From contig JALSNW010000014.1 in NCBI GenBank assembly GCA_026986785.1, positions 62,001-126,000 on the forward strand: a DNA stretch of 64,000 nt, read 5' to 3'. This document shows, piece after piece, positions 43,201 to 51,871 of the stretch (positions are counted from its first letter, which is position 1; each line of letters begins with the position of its first letter). The position numbers and the translations under genes are program-made. The notes below the pieces were generated by a model. The model was given only the letters and a program-made list of their open reading frames with translations, had not been told where the DNA came from and did no database searches. Source of the stretch: Deltaproteobacteria bacterium (GTDB lineage Bacteria; Desulfobacterota; Dissulfuribacteria; Dissulfuribacterales; QOAL01).

Positions 43201-43983
43201 TTCGAGGCAGGGCGCTTTACCGATATACAGATATTCGGACACAGTCTGTGTGGTTTGAGGCTCAGAAGCTCTATTACTGTTGATGAAAATGGACGGGAAG
43301 AACGTTCCCTCTTTCTCAGTACAGGGAAGACTGAAAGATTACAATTTGCTGATTTTCTAAAGTGTCTTGGGGTCAAACAGCATTTATTGACTGGGCCTTT
43401 CAGTGCGGAAATGCGGCTTTTCAGCCCTGACGGGATCATGTCTGGTAGTGGAAGCCTGAAACTTCATGCTACAGGGGGAAACATACGAAAATTTGGTCTT
43501 CTCTCAAGGATATTGGGTGTTGTAAACCTCGTGGATCTATTTTCTGTCCAGCCAGGGAAAGGGCTTTTCGAGGGAGGTTTTCCCTATGATGAGATTATAT
43601 TAAATTCCCGGATAACCAAGGGGATCATAGGTCTGGAGCAGGCTGTGGTAAGAGGCAGGGGATTGAACCTATACGGTACCGGCGAGATAGATATACCAAA
43701 GAGGAGGTTGGATCTCATTGTATTTGTGGCCCCACTCAAGACTGTTGACAAGATCATTACATCAGTTCCTATAATTGGGGCCATAATTGGAGGGAAGCAC
43801 AGGTCTTTGATCACCGTTCCAGTAAAGGTGTCAGGACCGTGGACAGATCCAGAGATAAGGACCATGCCAGCAAAGGCAGTGGCAGACGTGTTCAAAAAGC
43901 TCCTGTTCAATGTATTGAAGGCGCCTTTTTCCATATTTAGCAGAATGGGTCTGGAATCTTCCGAGAAATCGGGCTCGAAATGA
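40297..43983 (+). CDS. Giant AsmA/YhdP-like envelope protein
   Basis: 1228 residues. One N-terminal membrane helix (IFAAIIIISAILFFVPNWIL) anchors a very long periplasmic region of repetitive beta strands. AsmA-like features are SSTSWEWFPFPHICFSDVSV near the start and, at the C-terminus, FGLLSRILGVVNLVDLF, then GRGLNLYGTGEIDIPKRRLDL and VPVKVSGPWTDPEI. This is the DUF3971/AsmA-C architecture of TamB/YhdP-type proteins, which form hydrophobic grooves that carry phospholipids between membranes. AGGG precedes the ATG. It sits 4 kb from the second LptB-LptC pair. A role in moving this organism's lipids to the outer membrane is inference. Confidence 0.85.
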   Translation: MSSRIFAAIIIISAILFFVPNWILSSPEIRQQIQFSAQKALDAKIDLSSTSWEWFPFPHICFSDVSVTREDFILKAPWLELYPDWGSIVLGKFGLEGVALEDPDLLLVSLENKEKKTRPPLEWIRVINGRFRLSQQLKFEFLPLKNKRPHLSNIYGKIEIHDHELVGKVSGNTSVASRVSISFSCDLSTMVFHVDSDIDQLDMAGLYYKDVTTRAQFPAKGFLDVHLKAKGRAMDHVTGTLEAASACLFSKSKRAEAAFSCGSLKLAFSYGPEGLSLDIRQLDFAQPMMKLKGSIEFRRQGPGKHLLVDLVGRDIDLAQVRKSALILFKGHKEVKEVCNIVRGGQATRLSFHFDDKPSHLESLHCMVIKADLSGVPVYVPDQDLFIDSVSGHVDIVNAVLHLENASVRLRNTTGSNGIFVFGIADHNHEMELDIDVDADLQDVKWALKKFVHEDKLQNELEQVTETRGRVKARLMMGDDSRHFDTFVDVTSIDVGFFYRRLGWMIRLRHGSLSYQDDTLSWQGLSGQAGPHRIGLFSGLFSWKGRDKLAIQEFSGSVDAASFLETWKQIPALQRIREKTGLSARGRVRIEKFRGRTFLDDVSTARYTLGFRPEALQIESALLPGTLVLKTGAFFLDDSSFRGRRCQARLAGQDFKGYFHMKHHALGDWRGRLRLSGLVNHDIANWVDSHGWVPEEYFPKVPLYLQDFAIQLAGRHHDHVSGSLIWKQPSVSAYLDIDKEGSRLDIREIRVDAQGQTGIFRLFFDEGSKKRFRLEWKGELTASILTRCLRDNNLLKDSLSGDLSIDYLSEAGKGFQTVKGNLYASGLIWSWGVERPFTIQDLDINVKEHNALVRTTFQFFQDTITADGDITLLKNKATAYVDFYGKRLSDASLQLLIDEGSGRSPSGVKKGLTPGLDKGGLESWNLDIGGELSFGFDSVEVDLNPRLDLAGKRQEPRYVYVEGVDGYARFEAGRFTDIQIFGHSLCGLRLRSSITVDENGREERSLFLSTGKTERLQFADFLKCLGVKQHLLTGPFSAEMRLFSPDGIMSGSGSLKLHATGGNIRKFGLLSRILGVVNLVDLFSVQPGKGLFEGGFPYDEIILNSRITKGIIGLEQAVVRGRGLNLYGTGEIDIPKRRLDLIVFVAPLKTVDKIITSVPIIGAIIGGKHRSLITVPVKVSGPWTDPEIRTMPAKAVADVFKKLLFNVLKAPFSIFSRMGLESSEKSGSK

Positions 43984-43987
43984 ATAC

Positions 43988-45037
43988 ATGGCAAGTGGCA
44001 TATTATTAAATCTGGCGGCATTCATAGTTATCATAGCAGGGGTCAAGGCAGCTGGTTCCTTCTTGGTACCACTGCTCCTGGCGGCTTTTATTGCAATAAT
44101 AGCCTCTCCTCTCCTTTTTTGGCTCACGCGAAAGGGTGTGCCTTCTCTGTTGGCTGTCGCCATCATCATACTGCTTTTTCTGCTTATGGAGGTTGGATTA
44201 GGGGCATTGATGGGTACATCGGTCTCTGATTTTTCAGAAAATCTCCCCCATTATCAGAACAGGTTGAATGCAATCTATGGTGAGATACTCCATCTCGGTG
44301 AAAAGATCGGCCTCACCCAGAAGGATCTGGCACCGCTCAAGGACATAGACCCTTCGAGGGTCATGACCTTTGCAGCCACCACTATAAAGAGTCTGGGGAA
44401 ACTCATCACCAATACCTTTTTCATAGTGTTGACCCTCCTTTTCATGCTTTTGGAGGCTGGGGGGATGGCATACAAGATCAGGGTCCTTTCCATGCTTGGA
44501 TTTGAGAGCACTCAAAATTTTAGACAGATCATGGAGGGGATGAACAGCTTTTTTGCAATCAAGACCTTTACGAGCCTGCTCACAGGCCTGCTGATATGGA
44601 CAGGATTGTGGTTTCAAGGCCTTGATTTCCCTGTCTTGTGGGCTGTCATGGCCTTTGCCCTCAATTTCATCCCGACCATAGGCTCTATAATTGCTGCTGT
44701 ACCAGCCGTGTTATTGGCATTGGTGCAGCTTGGTTTCATGAACAGCATTGTAACAGCAGCCATATATCTGATCGTCAATATTGCAATAGGTAACGTGCTC
44801 GAACCAAAGATCATGGGTAGTGGAGTGGGTCTGTCACCCCTTGTGATTTTCATGTCAATGGCCTTCTGGGGTTGGGTCTTGGGACCGGTGGGTATGCTTC
44901 TTTCCGTACCGATCACCATGTCTTTCAAGATCGCATTGGATAAGAATCCAGAAACGAGATGGATTTCAGTCATGCTTGGTACCAATAGCGAGGCGGCCAA
45001 TCTCTTGGAGAGCCTCGAGACGAGAGGACAAGAATGA
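43988..45037 (+). CDS. AI-2E family transporter (PerM/TqsA-like permease)
   Basis: 349 residues with about seven to eight membrane helices. The N-terminal FLVPLLLAAFIAIIASPLLFWL and the C-terminal FALNFIPTIGSIIAAVPAVLLAL, then LEPKIMGSGVGLSPLVIFMSMAFWGWVLGPVGMLLSVPI, are diagnostic of the AI-2E/UPF0118 family. Members include an AI-2 exporter and Na+/H+ antiporters, so the substrate is open. It starts 4 bp after the AsmA-like stop without a clear ribosome site, so coupling is likely. Confidence 0.92.
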   Translation: MASGILLNLAAFIVIIAGVKAAGSFLVPLLLAAFIAIIASPLLFWLTRKGVPSLLAVAIIILLFLLMEVGLGALMGTSVSDFSENLPHYQNRLNAIYGEILHLGEKIGLTQKDLAPLKDIDPSRVMTFAATTIKSLGKLITNTFFIVLTLLFMLLEAGGMAYKIRVLSMLGFESTQNFRQIMEGMNSFFAIKTFTSLLTGLLIWTGLWFQGLDFPVLWAVMAFALNFIPTIGSIIAAVPAVLLALVQLGFMNSIVTAAIYLIVNIAIGNVLEPKIMGSGVGLSPLVIFMSMAFWGWVLGPVGMLLSVPITMSFKIALDKNPETRWISVMLGTNSEAANLLESLETRGQE

Positions 45038-45056
45038 TAGGCAGTTTGGAAAAGCC

Positions 45057-45098
45057 TGTTCAAAAAAGGGGGTTATACTAGGCTTGAACAAATTTTTT
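45057..45098 (+). terminator. Weak terminator-like hairpin
   Basis: TGTTCAA (45057-45063) and TTGAACA (45084-45090) pair as a 7-bp stem with a 20-nt loop and are followed by AA and six T residues. The stem is AT-rich and the loop long, so efficiency would be low. It lies between the AI-2E gene and paaK, where a transcript boundary is expected. Confidence 0.35.
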
Positions 45099-45167
45099 CT
45101 TGTGTTAAAGGTCTATCTGGGAAGATTATTAATTTCAAATTGATATTGTAGAGAGGAGCGGGAAACC

Positions 45168-46475
45168 ATGTGGAATCCTATTGAAGGAGCTCCAAGAGAG
45201 GAGCTCGAAAAGTTACAGGCAAAACGTTTGAGGGACACAGTTGAACGTGTCTATCATCTGGTTCCTTTTTATAGGAAAAAATTTGACGAAATAGGTATAA
45301 AACCTGCCCATATAAAGTCGGTTGGAGATCTAAAGGATCTACCCTTCACCACCAAGCAGGATCTAAGGGATCATTATCCGTTCGGTCTTTTTACCGTACC
45401 AATGGATCAGGTGGTCAGGATCCATTCTTCATCTGGTACTACTGGTAAGCCCACTGTTGTCGGATACACTGCATATGATATGGGTGTATGGAAGGAAGTG
45501 ATGGCCAGGACCATGTCCATGATGAACGTGGGGCCGGGTGACGTGGTACATAATGCCTATGGATACGGTCTTTTTACAGGAGGGCTGGGTTTTCATTATG
45601 GTGCTGAAGAAGTGGGTGCTGCGGTTGTTCCGTCAAGTGGTGGATTTACCAAGAGACAACTGCTCCTCATGAAGGATTTTGGTGCTACAGTACTCTGTTC
45701 AACCCCTTCATTTGCCTTGCATCTGGCTGAGGTGGCAAGAGACGAAGGCTATGATCTCAAGAAAGATTTCAAGATCCGGGCTGGCTTCTTTGGGGCCGAG
45801 CCTGCAAGTGAAGGCCTTAGAAATGCACTCAGGGATGCCTGGGGATTGGTCTACATCGAGGCATATGGCCTTTCTGAGATCATAGGCCCGGGTGTAGCAT
45901 CTGGCTGTCCATATGGCAACCTTCACATATTCGAGGACCATTTCATTCCAGAGGTCATAGACACAGATACTGGAGAGGTGCTTCCTGACGGGGAAGAAGG
46001 GGAATTGGTATTCACCACCGTGACCAAGCAGGCACTACCGATAATCCGTTATCGTACCAAGGATATTACTGTGTTGCATCGCCAGCCTTGCAAGTGTGGT
46101 AGGACGATTACTATCATGGAATCTGTCAAGGGCAGGGCAGACGACATGTTGATAGTAAATGGGGTCAATGTCTTTCCATCCCAGGTGGAGCATGTGCTGA
46201 CGAAATTGGAAGGTGTTACACCTAACTATGTAATAGTCCTGGACAAGAAAGGGGTCTTGGATAAATTAGAGGTCTGGGTCGAGGTAGACGACAGGACCTT
46301 TGCAGACGGTATCGGGGCACTGGAGAGCCTCAAGACAAAGTTACAGCAAGAGATGCTCAATGATCTTTATATCAATGTGAGGGTGAAGCTTGTGGAGCCC
46401 AAGACCCTTGAAAGGAGCATGGGCAAGGCAAAGCGGATAATAGACAAAAGAGAGGCAGAGGGGTTGAAATCATGA
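45168..46475 (+). CDS. paaK: Phenylacetate-CoA ligase-type acyl-CoA ligase
   Basis: 435 residues, PaaK branch of adenylate-forming enzymes. Motifs: the P-loop [38 protein letters not shown] and [22 protein letters not shown] near the C-terminus. It makes aryl-CoA thioesters from phenylacetate or related aromatic acids via acyl-AMP. GGAGCGGG precedes the ATG by about 5 bp. The next gene, an ACT protein, overlaps it by 4 bp. This pairing is common in anaerobes that degrade aromatic amino acids; the true substrate may be phenylacetate or indoleacetate. Confidence 0.94.
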   Translation: MWNPIEGAPREELEKLQAKRLRDTVERVYHLVPFYRKKFDEIGIKPAHIKSVGDLKDLPFTTKQDLRDHYPFGLFTVPMDQVVRIHSSSGTTGKPTVVGYTAYDMGVWKEVMARTMSMMNVGPGDVVHNAYGYGLFTGGLGFHYGAEEVGAAVVPSSGGFTKRQLLLMKDFGATVLCSTPSFALHLAEVARDEGYDLKKDFKIRAGFFGAEPASEGLRNALRDAWGLVYIEAYGLSEIIGPGVASGCPYGNLHIFEDHFIPEVIDTDTGEVLPDGEEGELVFTTVTKQALPIIRYRTKDITVLHRQPCKCGRTITIMESVKGRADDMLIVNGVNVFPSQVEHVLTKLEGVTPNYVIVLDKKGVLDKLEVWVEVDDRTFADGIGALESLKTKLQQEMLNDLYINVRVKLVEPKTLERSMGKAKRIIDKREAEGLKS

Positions 46476-46915
46476 TAAAGAAATATGGTATCAAACAGCT
46501 TTCCATCTTCCTGGAGAACAGGAAAGGCAGGCTTCTCGAGGTGACAGAGGCCCTGAAGGATGCATCTATCAACATAAGGGCCCTGGCCCTGGCCGAGTCT
46601 GCGGAATTCGGTATACTGCGCTTGGTGGTAAATAATCCAGAGAAGGCGAAAAGTGTCCTTTCTGCATCTGGATTCACCCTCAAGGAACAGGATGTGTTTG
46701 CAGTCGAGGTGGCCGATGAGCCTGGTAGCTTTTACAAGGTGGTCAAACTCCTGACTGAAAACGACATCAATGTGGATTATACCTATGCCTTTGTTGGAGA
46801 TGCCAAGAAGGCAGTGCTCATCTTCAAGGTCCCATCAGAGATGTTGGCAAAGGCCCTCGAGGCCCTGGACAAGGGCGGTGTCACCTTGGTAGAGCCGATG
46901 TTTTTCTACGATTGA
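46472..46915 (+). CDS. Tandem ACT-domain regulatory protein
   Basis: 147 residues made of two ACT-like halves. The first is [21 protein letters not shown] with [10 protein letters not shown]; the second is [20 protein letters not shown] with [10 protein letters not shown]. Each has the beta-turn ligand site (NRKGRL, DEPGSF) that usually binds an amino acid. It overlaps the ligase stop by 4 bp (ATGA) and probably senses an aromatic amino acid to control its partner. No catalytic domain is attached. Confidence 0.92.
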   Translation: MIKKYGIKQLSIFLENRKGRLLEVTEALKDASINIRALALAESAEFGILRLVVNNPEKAKSVLSASGFTLKEQDVFAVEVADEPGSFYKVVKLLTENDINVDYTYAFVGDAKKAVLIFKVPSEMLAKALEALDKGGVTLVEPMFFYD

Positions 46916-46964
46916 TAATAGACTAAAGATCAAAATGGTAAAGAAATCCTTGTAAAGGGCAGCC

Positions 46965-48608
46965 ATGAGTACAAAATTTATCTTTGTGACAGGGGGTGTT
47001 CTTTCTTCTCTTGGTAAAGGGCTGGCAGCAGCCTCTATTGGCGCTCTCCTTGAGGCCAGAGGTCTTTCTGTAACCCTTCAGAAGTTGGACCCTTACATCA
47101 ATGTGGATCCAGGCACCATGAACCCGTTTCAACATGGAGAGGTGTTCGTCACTGATGATGGTGCAGAGACAGATCTGGATCTTGGGCACTATGAGCGATA
47201 TACCAGTGTCAAGTTTGGCCAGAGGCACAATTATACCTCTGGGCGTATATATTACAGTGTCATTTCCAAGGAGAGGGCCGGAGATTATCTCGGTGGTACT
47301 GTCCAGGTTATTCCCCATATTACTGATGAGATAAAACAGGCTATCATGCAACTCAGCGGGGAGGCTGATATCGCCATAGTAGAGATTGGTGGAACCATAG
47401 GCGATATCGAGGGCCTGCCCTTCATAGAGGCCATAAGGCAGCTTCGTGGAGATCTTGGGAAGGAAAACACCCTCTACATACATGTGACGTATGTCCCTTA
47501 TATCAAGGCTGCAGGGGAATTGAAGACCAAGCCGACCCAGCACAGTGTAAAGGAACTGAGATCCATCGGCATCCATCCTGAAATCCTTTTATGTAGGACG
47601 GAGATGGATCTGTCTCCTGAGATAAAGTCCAAGATAGCCCTTTTCTGCGATGTGAAGGAAGACAGGGTGATCACGGCCAAGGATGTCAAGTGCATCTATG
47701 AGGTACCCTTGAGGTTCCATAAGGAAGGGCTGGATGAGCGGATAGTGGAATGTCTGAACATGTGGACCAGGGCCCCTGTCCTGAATGCCTGGGAAGACCT
47801 TATGGCCAAGATAGAACAACCACAGTATTCCGTGAGGATTGCAATGGTGGGTAAGTATGTGAACCTCAGGGAATCTTACAAGAGCCTCAACGAGGCCCTC
47901 TTCCATGGAGGTGTGGCCAACAATGCATCCGTGGACATAGACTTTATCAACTCAGACGAAGTAAGGGGGGAGGAGCTCGAAGAAAGGCTCAAGGCTGTGG
48001 ATGGAATAATAGTGCCTGGAGGCTTTGGAAGCAGGGGGATCCCTGGTAAGCTCGAGGCCATCAATTATGCCCGTGAAAACGACCTGCCTTTTTTCGGGAT
48101 ATGTCTTGGGATGCAGCTTGCCGTAATAGAATTCGCTCGCAACAAGGCAGGACTTTCCATGGCGGACAGTACAGAGTTCACGCCAAATACACCGGATCCT
48201 GTGATCTATCTTATGAAGGAATGGTATGATTACCGGACCGATACTATCCAGAAGCGGGATGAACACAGTCAGAAAGGAGGTACCATGAGGTTGGGGGCCT
48301 ACCCCTGCCGGCTCGTTCAGGGGACCAGGGCATTTAGTGCCTACGGGGTGGAAGAGATATCGGAACGCCACAGACACCGCTATGAATTCAACAACTCCTA
48401 TAGAGAGGTCTTGCAGGAGGCAGGGCTTGTTCTGTCTGGATTGAGTCCAAATGGAGAGCTTGTAGAGATTGTGGAGTTGAAGGATCATCCCTGGTTTCTT
48501 GGTTGCCAGTTTCATCCGGAATTCAAGTCGAGACCCCTTTCTCCTCATCCCCTATTCGTTTCATTCATAAGGGCAGGTCTTGAAAGGCGTTACGGAAGTG
48601 CCACTTAA
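46965..48608 (+). CDS. pyrG: CTP synthase
   Basis: 547 residues, full length. It makes CTP from UTP, ATP and glutamine. The synthase domain starts [21 protein letters not shown] and includes [20 protein letters not shown]. The glutaminase domain has [18 protein letters not shown] with the catalytic Cys and the triad partners in [17 protein letters not shown] precedes the ATG by 5 bp. The locus fits: CTP feeds KDO activation and, here, the CDP-lipid and CDP-head-group steps. Confidence 0.98.
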   Translation: MSTKFIFVTGGVLSSLGKGLAAASIGALLEARGLSVTLQKLDPYINVDPGTMNPFQHGEVFVTDDGAETDLDLGHYERYTSVKFGQRHNYTSGRIYYSVISKERAGDYLGGTVQVIPHITDEIKQAIMQLSGEADIAIVEIGGTIGDIEGLPFIEAIRQLRGDLGKENTLYIHVTYVPYIKAAGELKTKPTQHSVKELRSIGIHPEILLCRTEMDLSPEIKSKIALFCDVKEDRVITAKDVKCIYEVPLRFHKEGLDERIVECLNMWTRAPVLNAWEDLMAKIEQPQYSVRIAMVGKYVNLRESYKSLNEALFHGGVANNASVDIDFINSDEVRGEELEERLKAVDGIIVPGGFGSRGIPGKLEAINYARENDLPFFGICLGMQLAVIEFARNKAGLSMADSTEFTPNTPDPVIYLMKEWYDYRTDTIQKRDEHSQKGGTMRLGAYPCRLVQGTRAFSAYGVEEISERHRHRYEFNNSYREVLQEAGLVLSGLSPNGELVEIVELKDHPWFLGCQFHPEFKSRPLSPHPLFVSFIRAGLERRYGSAT

Positions 48609-48629
48609 GAGAGTTCTGGCCAGATCATT

Positions 48630-49442
48630 ATGAAAAATGTCAAAATAGGTGATTTCCAGGTGGGGCCAGGCTTTCCCCCAGTCTTGATAGCAGGGCCTTG
48701 TGTCCTCGAGAATCAAGACATTGCCCTTGAGATTGCCAGGTTCATGGCATCAGCCGCTGTGAGAAATGGTTTCTCTTACATATTCAAGGCCTCTTTTGAC
48801 AAGGCCAACAGGACGTCAGTGGATTCTTTTAGGGGGCCAGGCCTGGAGCAAGGGCTCCATATCCTCGCACAGGTGAAGGAAGAGGTGGGTTGCCCCGTTA
48901 TCTCGGATATACATGAGCCTTCCCAGGCCAACCGGGTAGCCGAGGTTCTCGACTGTATCCAGATACCCGCATTCTTATGCAGGCAGACCGATATATTGGT
49001 GGCTGCTGGTCATACTGGTAGGGTTGTAAATATCAAGAAAGGGCAGTTCATGGCCCCATGGGATATGGTCCATGCAGTTAAAAAGGTATTGTCCACAGGC
49101 AATGACCAGATACTCCTGACGGAACGAGGGACCTGTTTTGGTTACAACAACCTGGTTGTAGATATGAGATCCATCCCCATAATGAGGGGCTTCGACTTCC
49201 CGGTCATCTTTGATGCCACCCATAGTGTACAGCTGCCTGGTGGGGGGGACGGATGTTCTGCCGGCCAGAGGGAGTTCGTGCCTCATCTGGCCAGGGCAGC
49301 GGTTGCTGCCGGGGCAGATGGGGTCTTCATGGAGGTATATCCCGATCCTGACAAGGCCAAGTGTGATGGGCCAAATAGTCTGCCTCTGGATCAGGTGGAG
49401 CCTTTATTGGCCCAACTCTTTCAGATTTCACAGGTGGTCTGA
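48630..49442 (+). CDS. kdsA: 3-deoxy-8-phosphooctulonate synthase
   Basis: 270 residues. It condenses PEP and arabinose-5-phosphate to KDO-8-phosphate for LPS. Motifs: VLIAGPCVLEN, FKASFDKANRTS, SDIHEPSQA, NIKKGQFMAPWDM, TERGTCFGYNNLVVDMRS and FDATHSVQLPGG. Asn rather than Cys before IKKGQF points to the metal-independent class. It starts 21 bp after pyrG and touches kdsC, whose GTG follows its stop immediately. Confidence 0.97.
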   Translation: MKNVKIGDFQVGPGFPPVLIAGPCVLENQDIALEIARFMASAAVRNGFSYIFKASFDKANRTSVDSFRGPGLEQGLHILAQVKEEVGCPVISDIHEPSQANRVAEVLDCIQIPAFLCRQTDILVAAGHTGRVVNIKKGQFMAPWDMVHAVKKVLSTGNDQILLTERGTCFGYNNLVVDMRSIPIMRGFDFPVIFDATHSVQLPGGGDGCSAGQREFVPHLARAAVAAGADGVFMEVYPDPDKAKCDGPNSLPLDQVEPLLAQLFQISQVV

Positions 49443-49991
49443 GTGGAGAGGATACACAGAGACCTTTTGGCGTCCAAGGCAGCTTCTGTTGAATTGCTGG
49501 TCCTCGATGTGGATGGTGTCCTCACTGATGGCCGCATTGTCTATACCACCGATGGTCAGCAGATACTTTCATTCCACGTACATGATGGTCTGGGTATCAA
49601 GCTCCTGGCAGATTGTGGTGTGAAGATTGCCATTATCAGTGCAAGAAAGAGTAGTGCCTTGGAGAAACGGGCATCAGAGCTCAAGATAGATTTTCTATAT
49701 CAAGGTGTGTCAGACAAGGTGGCCTGCCTAAGGGGTCTTCTTGAGCTCCTGCAGATCCCTCCTGAAAAGGTTGCGGCCATAGGAGATGACCTTGTGGATT
49801 TGCCTGTTTTGAAATTCGTTGGCCTGCCTGTTATCGTGAAAGATGCTGCCCCTGGAATGTCCGACCACGTGGATTATATAACCGAAAGATCAGGCGGTAC
49901 AGGGGCAGTAAGGGAGGTCTGTGAATTGATCCTAAAGGCGAAGAAGAAATGGGCTATCTATTTTGATGGGTTTCTTGGCCCTTCTTCCTGA
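49443..49991 (+). CDS. kdsC: KDO-8-phosphate phosphatase
   Basis: 182 residues, HAD superfamily C0 type without cap. LLVLDVDGVLTDGRI is the catalytic D-x-D motif, IISARKSSALEKRA is motif II and AAIGDDLVDLPVL is motif IV. It removes phosphate from KDO-8-P to give KDO. Translation begins at a GTG immediately after the kdsA stop, with no separate ribosome site, so it is coupled to kdsA. Confidence 0.95.
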   Translation: MERIHRDLLASKAASVELLVLDVDGVLTDGRIVYTTDGQQILSFHVHDGLGIKLLADCGVKIAIISARKSSALEKRASELKIDFLYQGVSDKVACLRGLLELLQIPPEKVAAIGDDLVDLPVLKFVGLPVIVKDAAPGMSDHVDYITERSGGTGAVREVCELILKAKKKWAIYFDGFLGPSS

Positions 49992-50003
49992 TTTTTACTA
50001 TCC

Positions 50004-50570
50004 GTGGCAAAAAAGCATCTATTCTGGTCTGTACTAACATTATTGATGGCTATATTGCTGTTTGCCTTCTGGCAGGCGGAGACTGGGAATAGATTTTTCC
50101 GATCCCCTGATTTCAGGCGGCTCAAGGCAGATTTGGTCTTATATGGGATAAGATATCGCCGTGATACCAAGGCTAAAGGCTCACAGTGGGTGGTCAGGGC
50201 AGAGACGGCCCGTCTGTATGAAAAAAAGAGGACATGTGAATTTGACAAAGTGGACATACTTTTTTTGCCTCATAGCAAAGATTCCTTGAGGGTGGTTGCC
50301 AACAAAGGGTTATATGATCTGGACAAGGGGGATCTCAAGGTTTCAGGCCACGTGATAGTAAGCGGCTATCGGGGTTATGTCCTTTATTCAGAGAAGCTTT
50401 TCTACCATCCAGATACCATGACCATAGAGGTCCCAGGTAGAGCGGAATTGGTGGGTACAGGAGGGAACAGACTCCTGGGCACTTCCATGGTATATTATAT
50501 GAAAGAAGGTAGATTGACATTGGCCTCGCCAAGGGCCGTGCTCTCCGATGAGGAGTCTGCAATAGACTGA
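50004..50570 (+). CDS. lptC: LptC family protein, canonical-locus copy
   Basis: 188 residues from a GTG. One N-terminal membrane helix (FWSVLTLLMAILLFAFW) is followed by a beta-rich periplasmic domain (LVLYGIRYRRDTKAKGSQW, VVANKGLYDLDKGDLKVSGHV). It hands lipid from LptFG to LptA. Overall it looks more divergent from textbook LptC than the copy at 36761-37330. The gene order kdsC-lptC-lptA-lptB is the standard one, so it most likely serves LPS. Confidence 0.88.
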   Translation: MAKKHLFWSVLTLLMAILLFAFWQAETGNRFFRSPDFRRLKADLVLYGIRYRRDTKAKGSQWVVRAETARLYEKKRTCEFDKVDILFLPHSKDSLRVVANKGLYDLDKGDLKVSGHVIVSGYRGYVLYSEKLFYHPDTMTIEVPGRAELVGTGGNRLLGTSMVYYMKEGRLTLASPRAVLSDEESAID

Positions 50571-50585
50571 GAAAGAGGTGTCGTC

Positions 50586-51125
50586 GTGAACATGGAAAAG
50601 AGATATTCGGCTTTGTTCCTTTTGTGTAGCATACTTCTTTTGTCGGCCGTTCTTATTCAGGCTGCTTTTGCCGATAAGATAAGGGGAAAGAAACAGTCCG
50701 AGGCCATCAGGATCACCAGTGATAAGATGGAGGTCAAGGATAAGAAGGGTACTGTTGTGTTTATGGGGAATGTGGTGGCCAAAAAGGGTGACTTGACCAT
50801 ATATTCTGATGTGTTGGAGGTCTTTTACGCCAAAAAGATTGGGAAAACTGGTTCCACTACCAAGGGGGACAGTGGAAGTAGGAGGCTCAAAAAAATTGTG
50901 GCCAGGGGACATCTGAAGATCGTTCAGGGAAAGCGTAGGGCTACAGCCAAGGAGGCGATCTATTACAAGCCTCAGGAAAAGATAGTGCTTCTCAAGGATG
51001 CCAGGATATGGGATGGTTCAAATACAATTAAGGGGGATAAGATAACCCTGTTTGTCAATGAAAATAGGAGCGTGGTTGAAAGTTCCGGGAAGGATAGAGT
51101 GGAAGCTGTTGTCTATTCGGATTGA
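50586..51125 (+). CDS. lptA: LptA, periplasmic LPS-bridge protein
   Basis: 179 residues with a signal peptide (YSALFLLCSILLLSAVLIQAAFA) cleaved before DKIRG. The mature OstA fold is shown by IRITSDKMEVKDKKGTVVFMGNVVAKKGDL and the second repeat YYKPQEKIVLLKDARIWDGSNTIKGD. It polymerises into the bridge from LptC to LptD. It is the only LptA in the window. A GTG at 50586 or ATG at 50592 are both possible. It overlaps the region just before lptB. Confidence 0.92.
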   Translation: MNMEKRYSALFLLCSILLLSAVLIQAAFADKIRGKKQSEAIRITSDKMEVKDKKGTVVFMGNVVAKKGDLTIYSDVLEVFYAKKIGKTGSTTKGDSGSRRLKKIVARGHLKIVQGKRRATAKEAIYYKPQEKIVLLKDARIWDGSNTIKGDKITLFVNENRSVVESSGKDRVEAVVYSD

Positions 51126-51130
51126 TCAAG

Positions 51131-51865
51131 ATGACGTCTGAGCGGAGCCTCTTGGAGGCAAAGGGATTAGTCAAGATCTATAAGAAGAGAAGAGTCGTGG
51201 ATGGAGTGAATCTATGCCTGGAAAATGGGAGCATAGTAGGGCTTCTCGGTCCAAATGGAGCTGGCAAGACTACAACTTTTTATATGATGGCAGGGCTTAT
51301 AGTACCAGACGATGGGAGGGTCTTTCTGGATGGCCGGGATATCACCGAGCTTCCAATGCATAAGCGGGCAAGGTTAGGGATAACCTATCTCCCCCAGGAA
51401 CCTTCTGTCTTCAGGAAATTGAGTGTGGCAGACAACATCAGGATTGTCTTTGAAAATCGTCAGTTGGACAGGAAGGAGCAGGAGGTAATGGTGAATCGCC
51501 TCTTGGAAGAGATGGGACTAACGAGCTTGGCTGCTCAAAGGGCCGAATCCCTTTCAGGTGGAGAAAGACGGCGTGTGGAGGTGGCCAGGGCCCTTGCTAC
51601 AGACCCCAAATTTATTCTATTGGACGAGCCGTTCGCCGGTGTGGATCCTTTGGCCGTGGCTGACATTCAGGAGATAATAAAAGGATTGAAGGCAAAAGGC
51701 ATAGGCATTTTCCTTTCCGATCACAACGTTCGGGAGACCTTGACTGTGTGTGATAGCGCATATATTGTAAGCGAAGGAAAGGTTATAGAACATGGTAGCC
51801 CTGAAAAGATTGCATCTAGCCGAATTGCAAGAAAAATTTATCTGGGAGAAGGCTTTTCACTTTAG
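51131..51865 (+). CDS. lptB: LptB, LPS-export ABC ATPase, canonical-locus copy
   Basis: 244 residues. Walker A GLLGPNGAGKTTTFYMMAGL, signature SLSGGERRRVEVAR, Walker B FILLDEPFAGVDP and SDHNVRETLTVC are intact, and the C-terminus YLGEGFSL is typical. It powers LptFG. A TTG at 51122 would overlap lptA; the ATG at 51131 gives the usual short N-terminus. rpoN follows 6 bp after its stop, the classic order in proteobacteria. Confidence 0.95.
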   Translation: MTSERSLLEAKGLVKIYKKRRVVDGVNLCLENGSIVGLLGPNGAGKTTTFYMMAGLIVPDDGRVFLDGRDITELPMHKRARLGITYLPQEPSVFRKLSVADNIRIVFENRQLDRKEQEVMVNRLLEEMGLTSLAAQRAESLSGGERRRVEVARALATDPKFILLDEPFAGVDPLAVADIQEIIKGLKAKGIGIFLSDHNVRETLTVCDSAYIVSEGKVIEHGSPEKIASSRIARKIYLGEGFSL

Positions 51866-51871
51866 GTAGTT

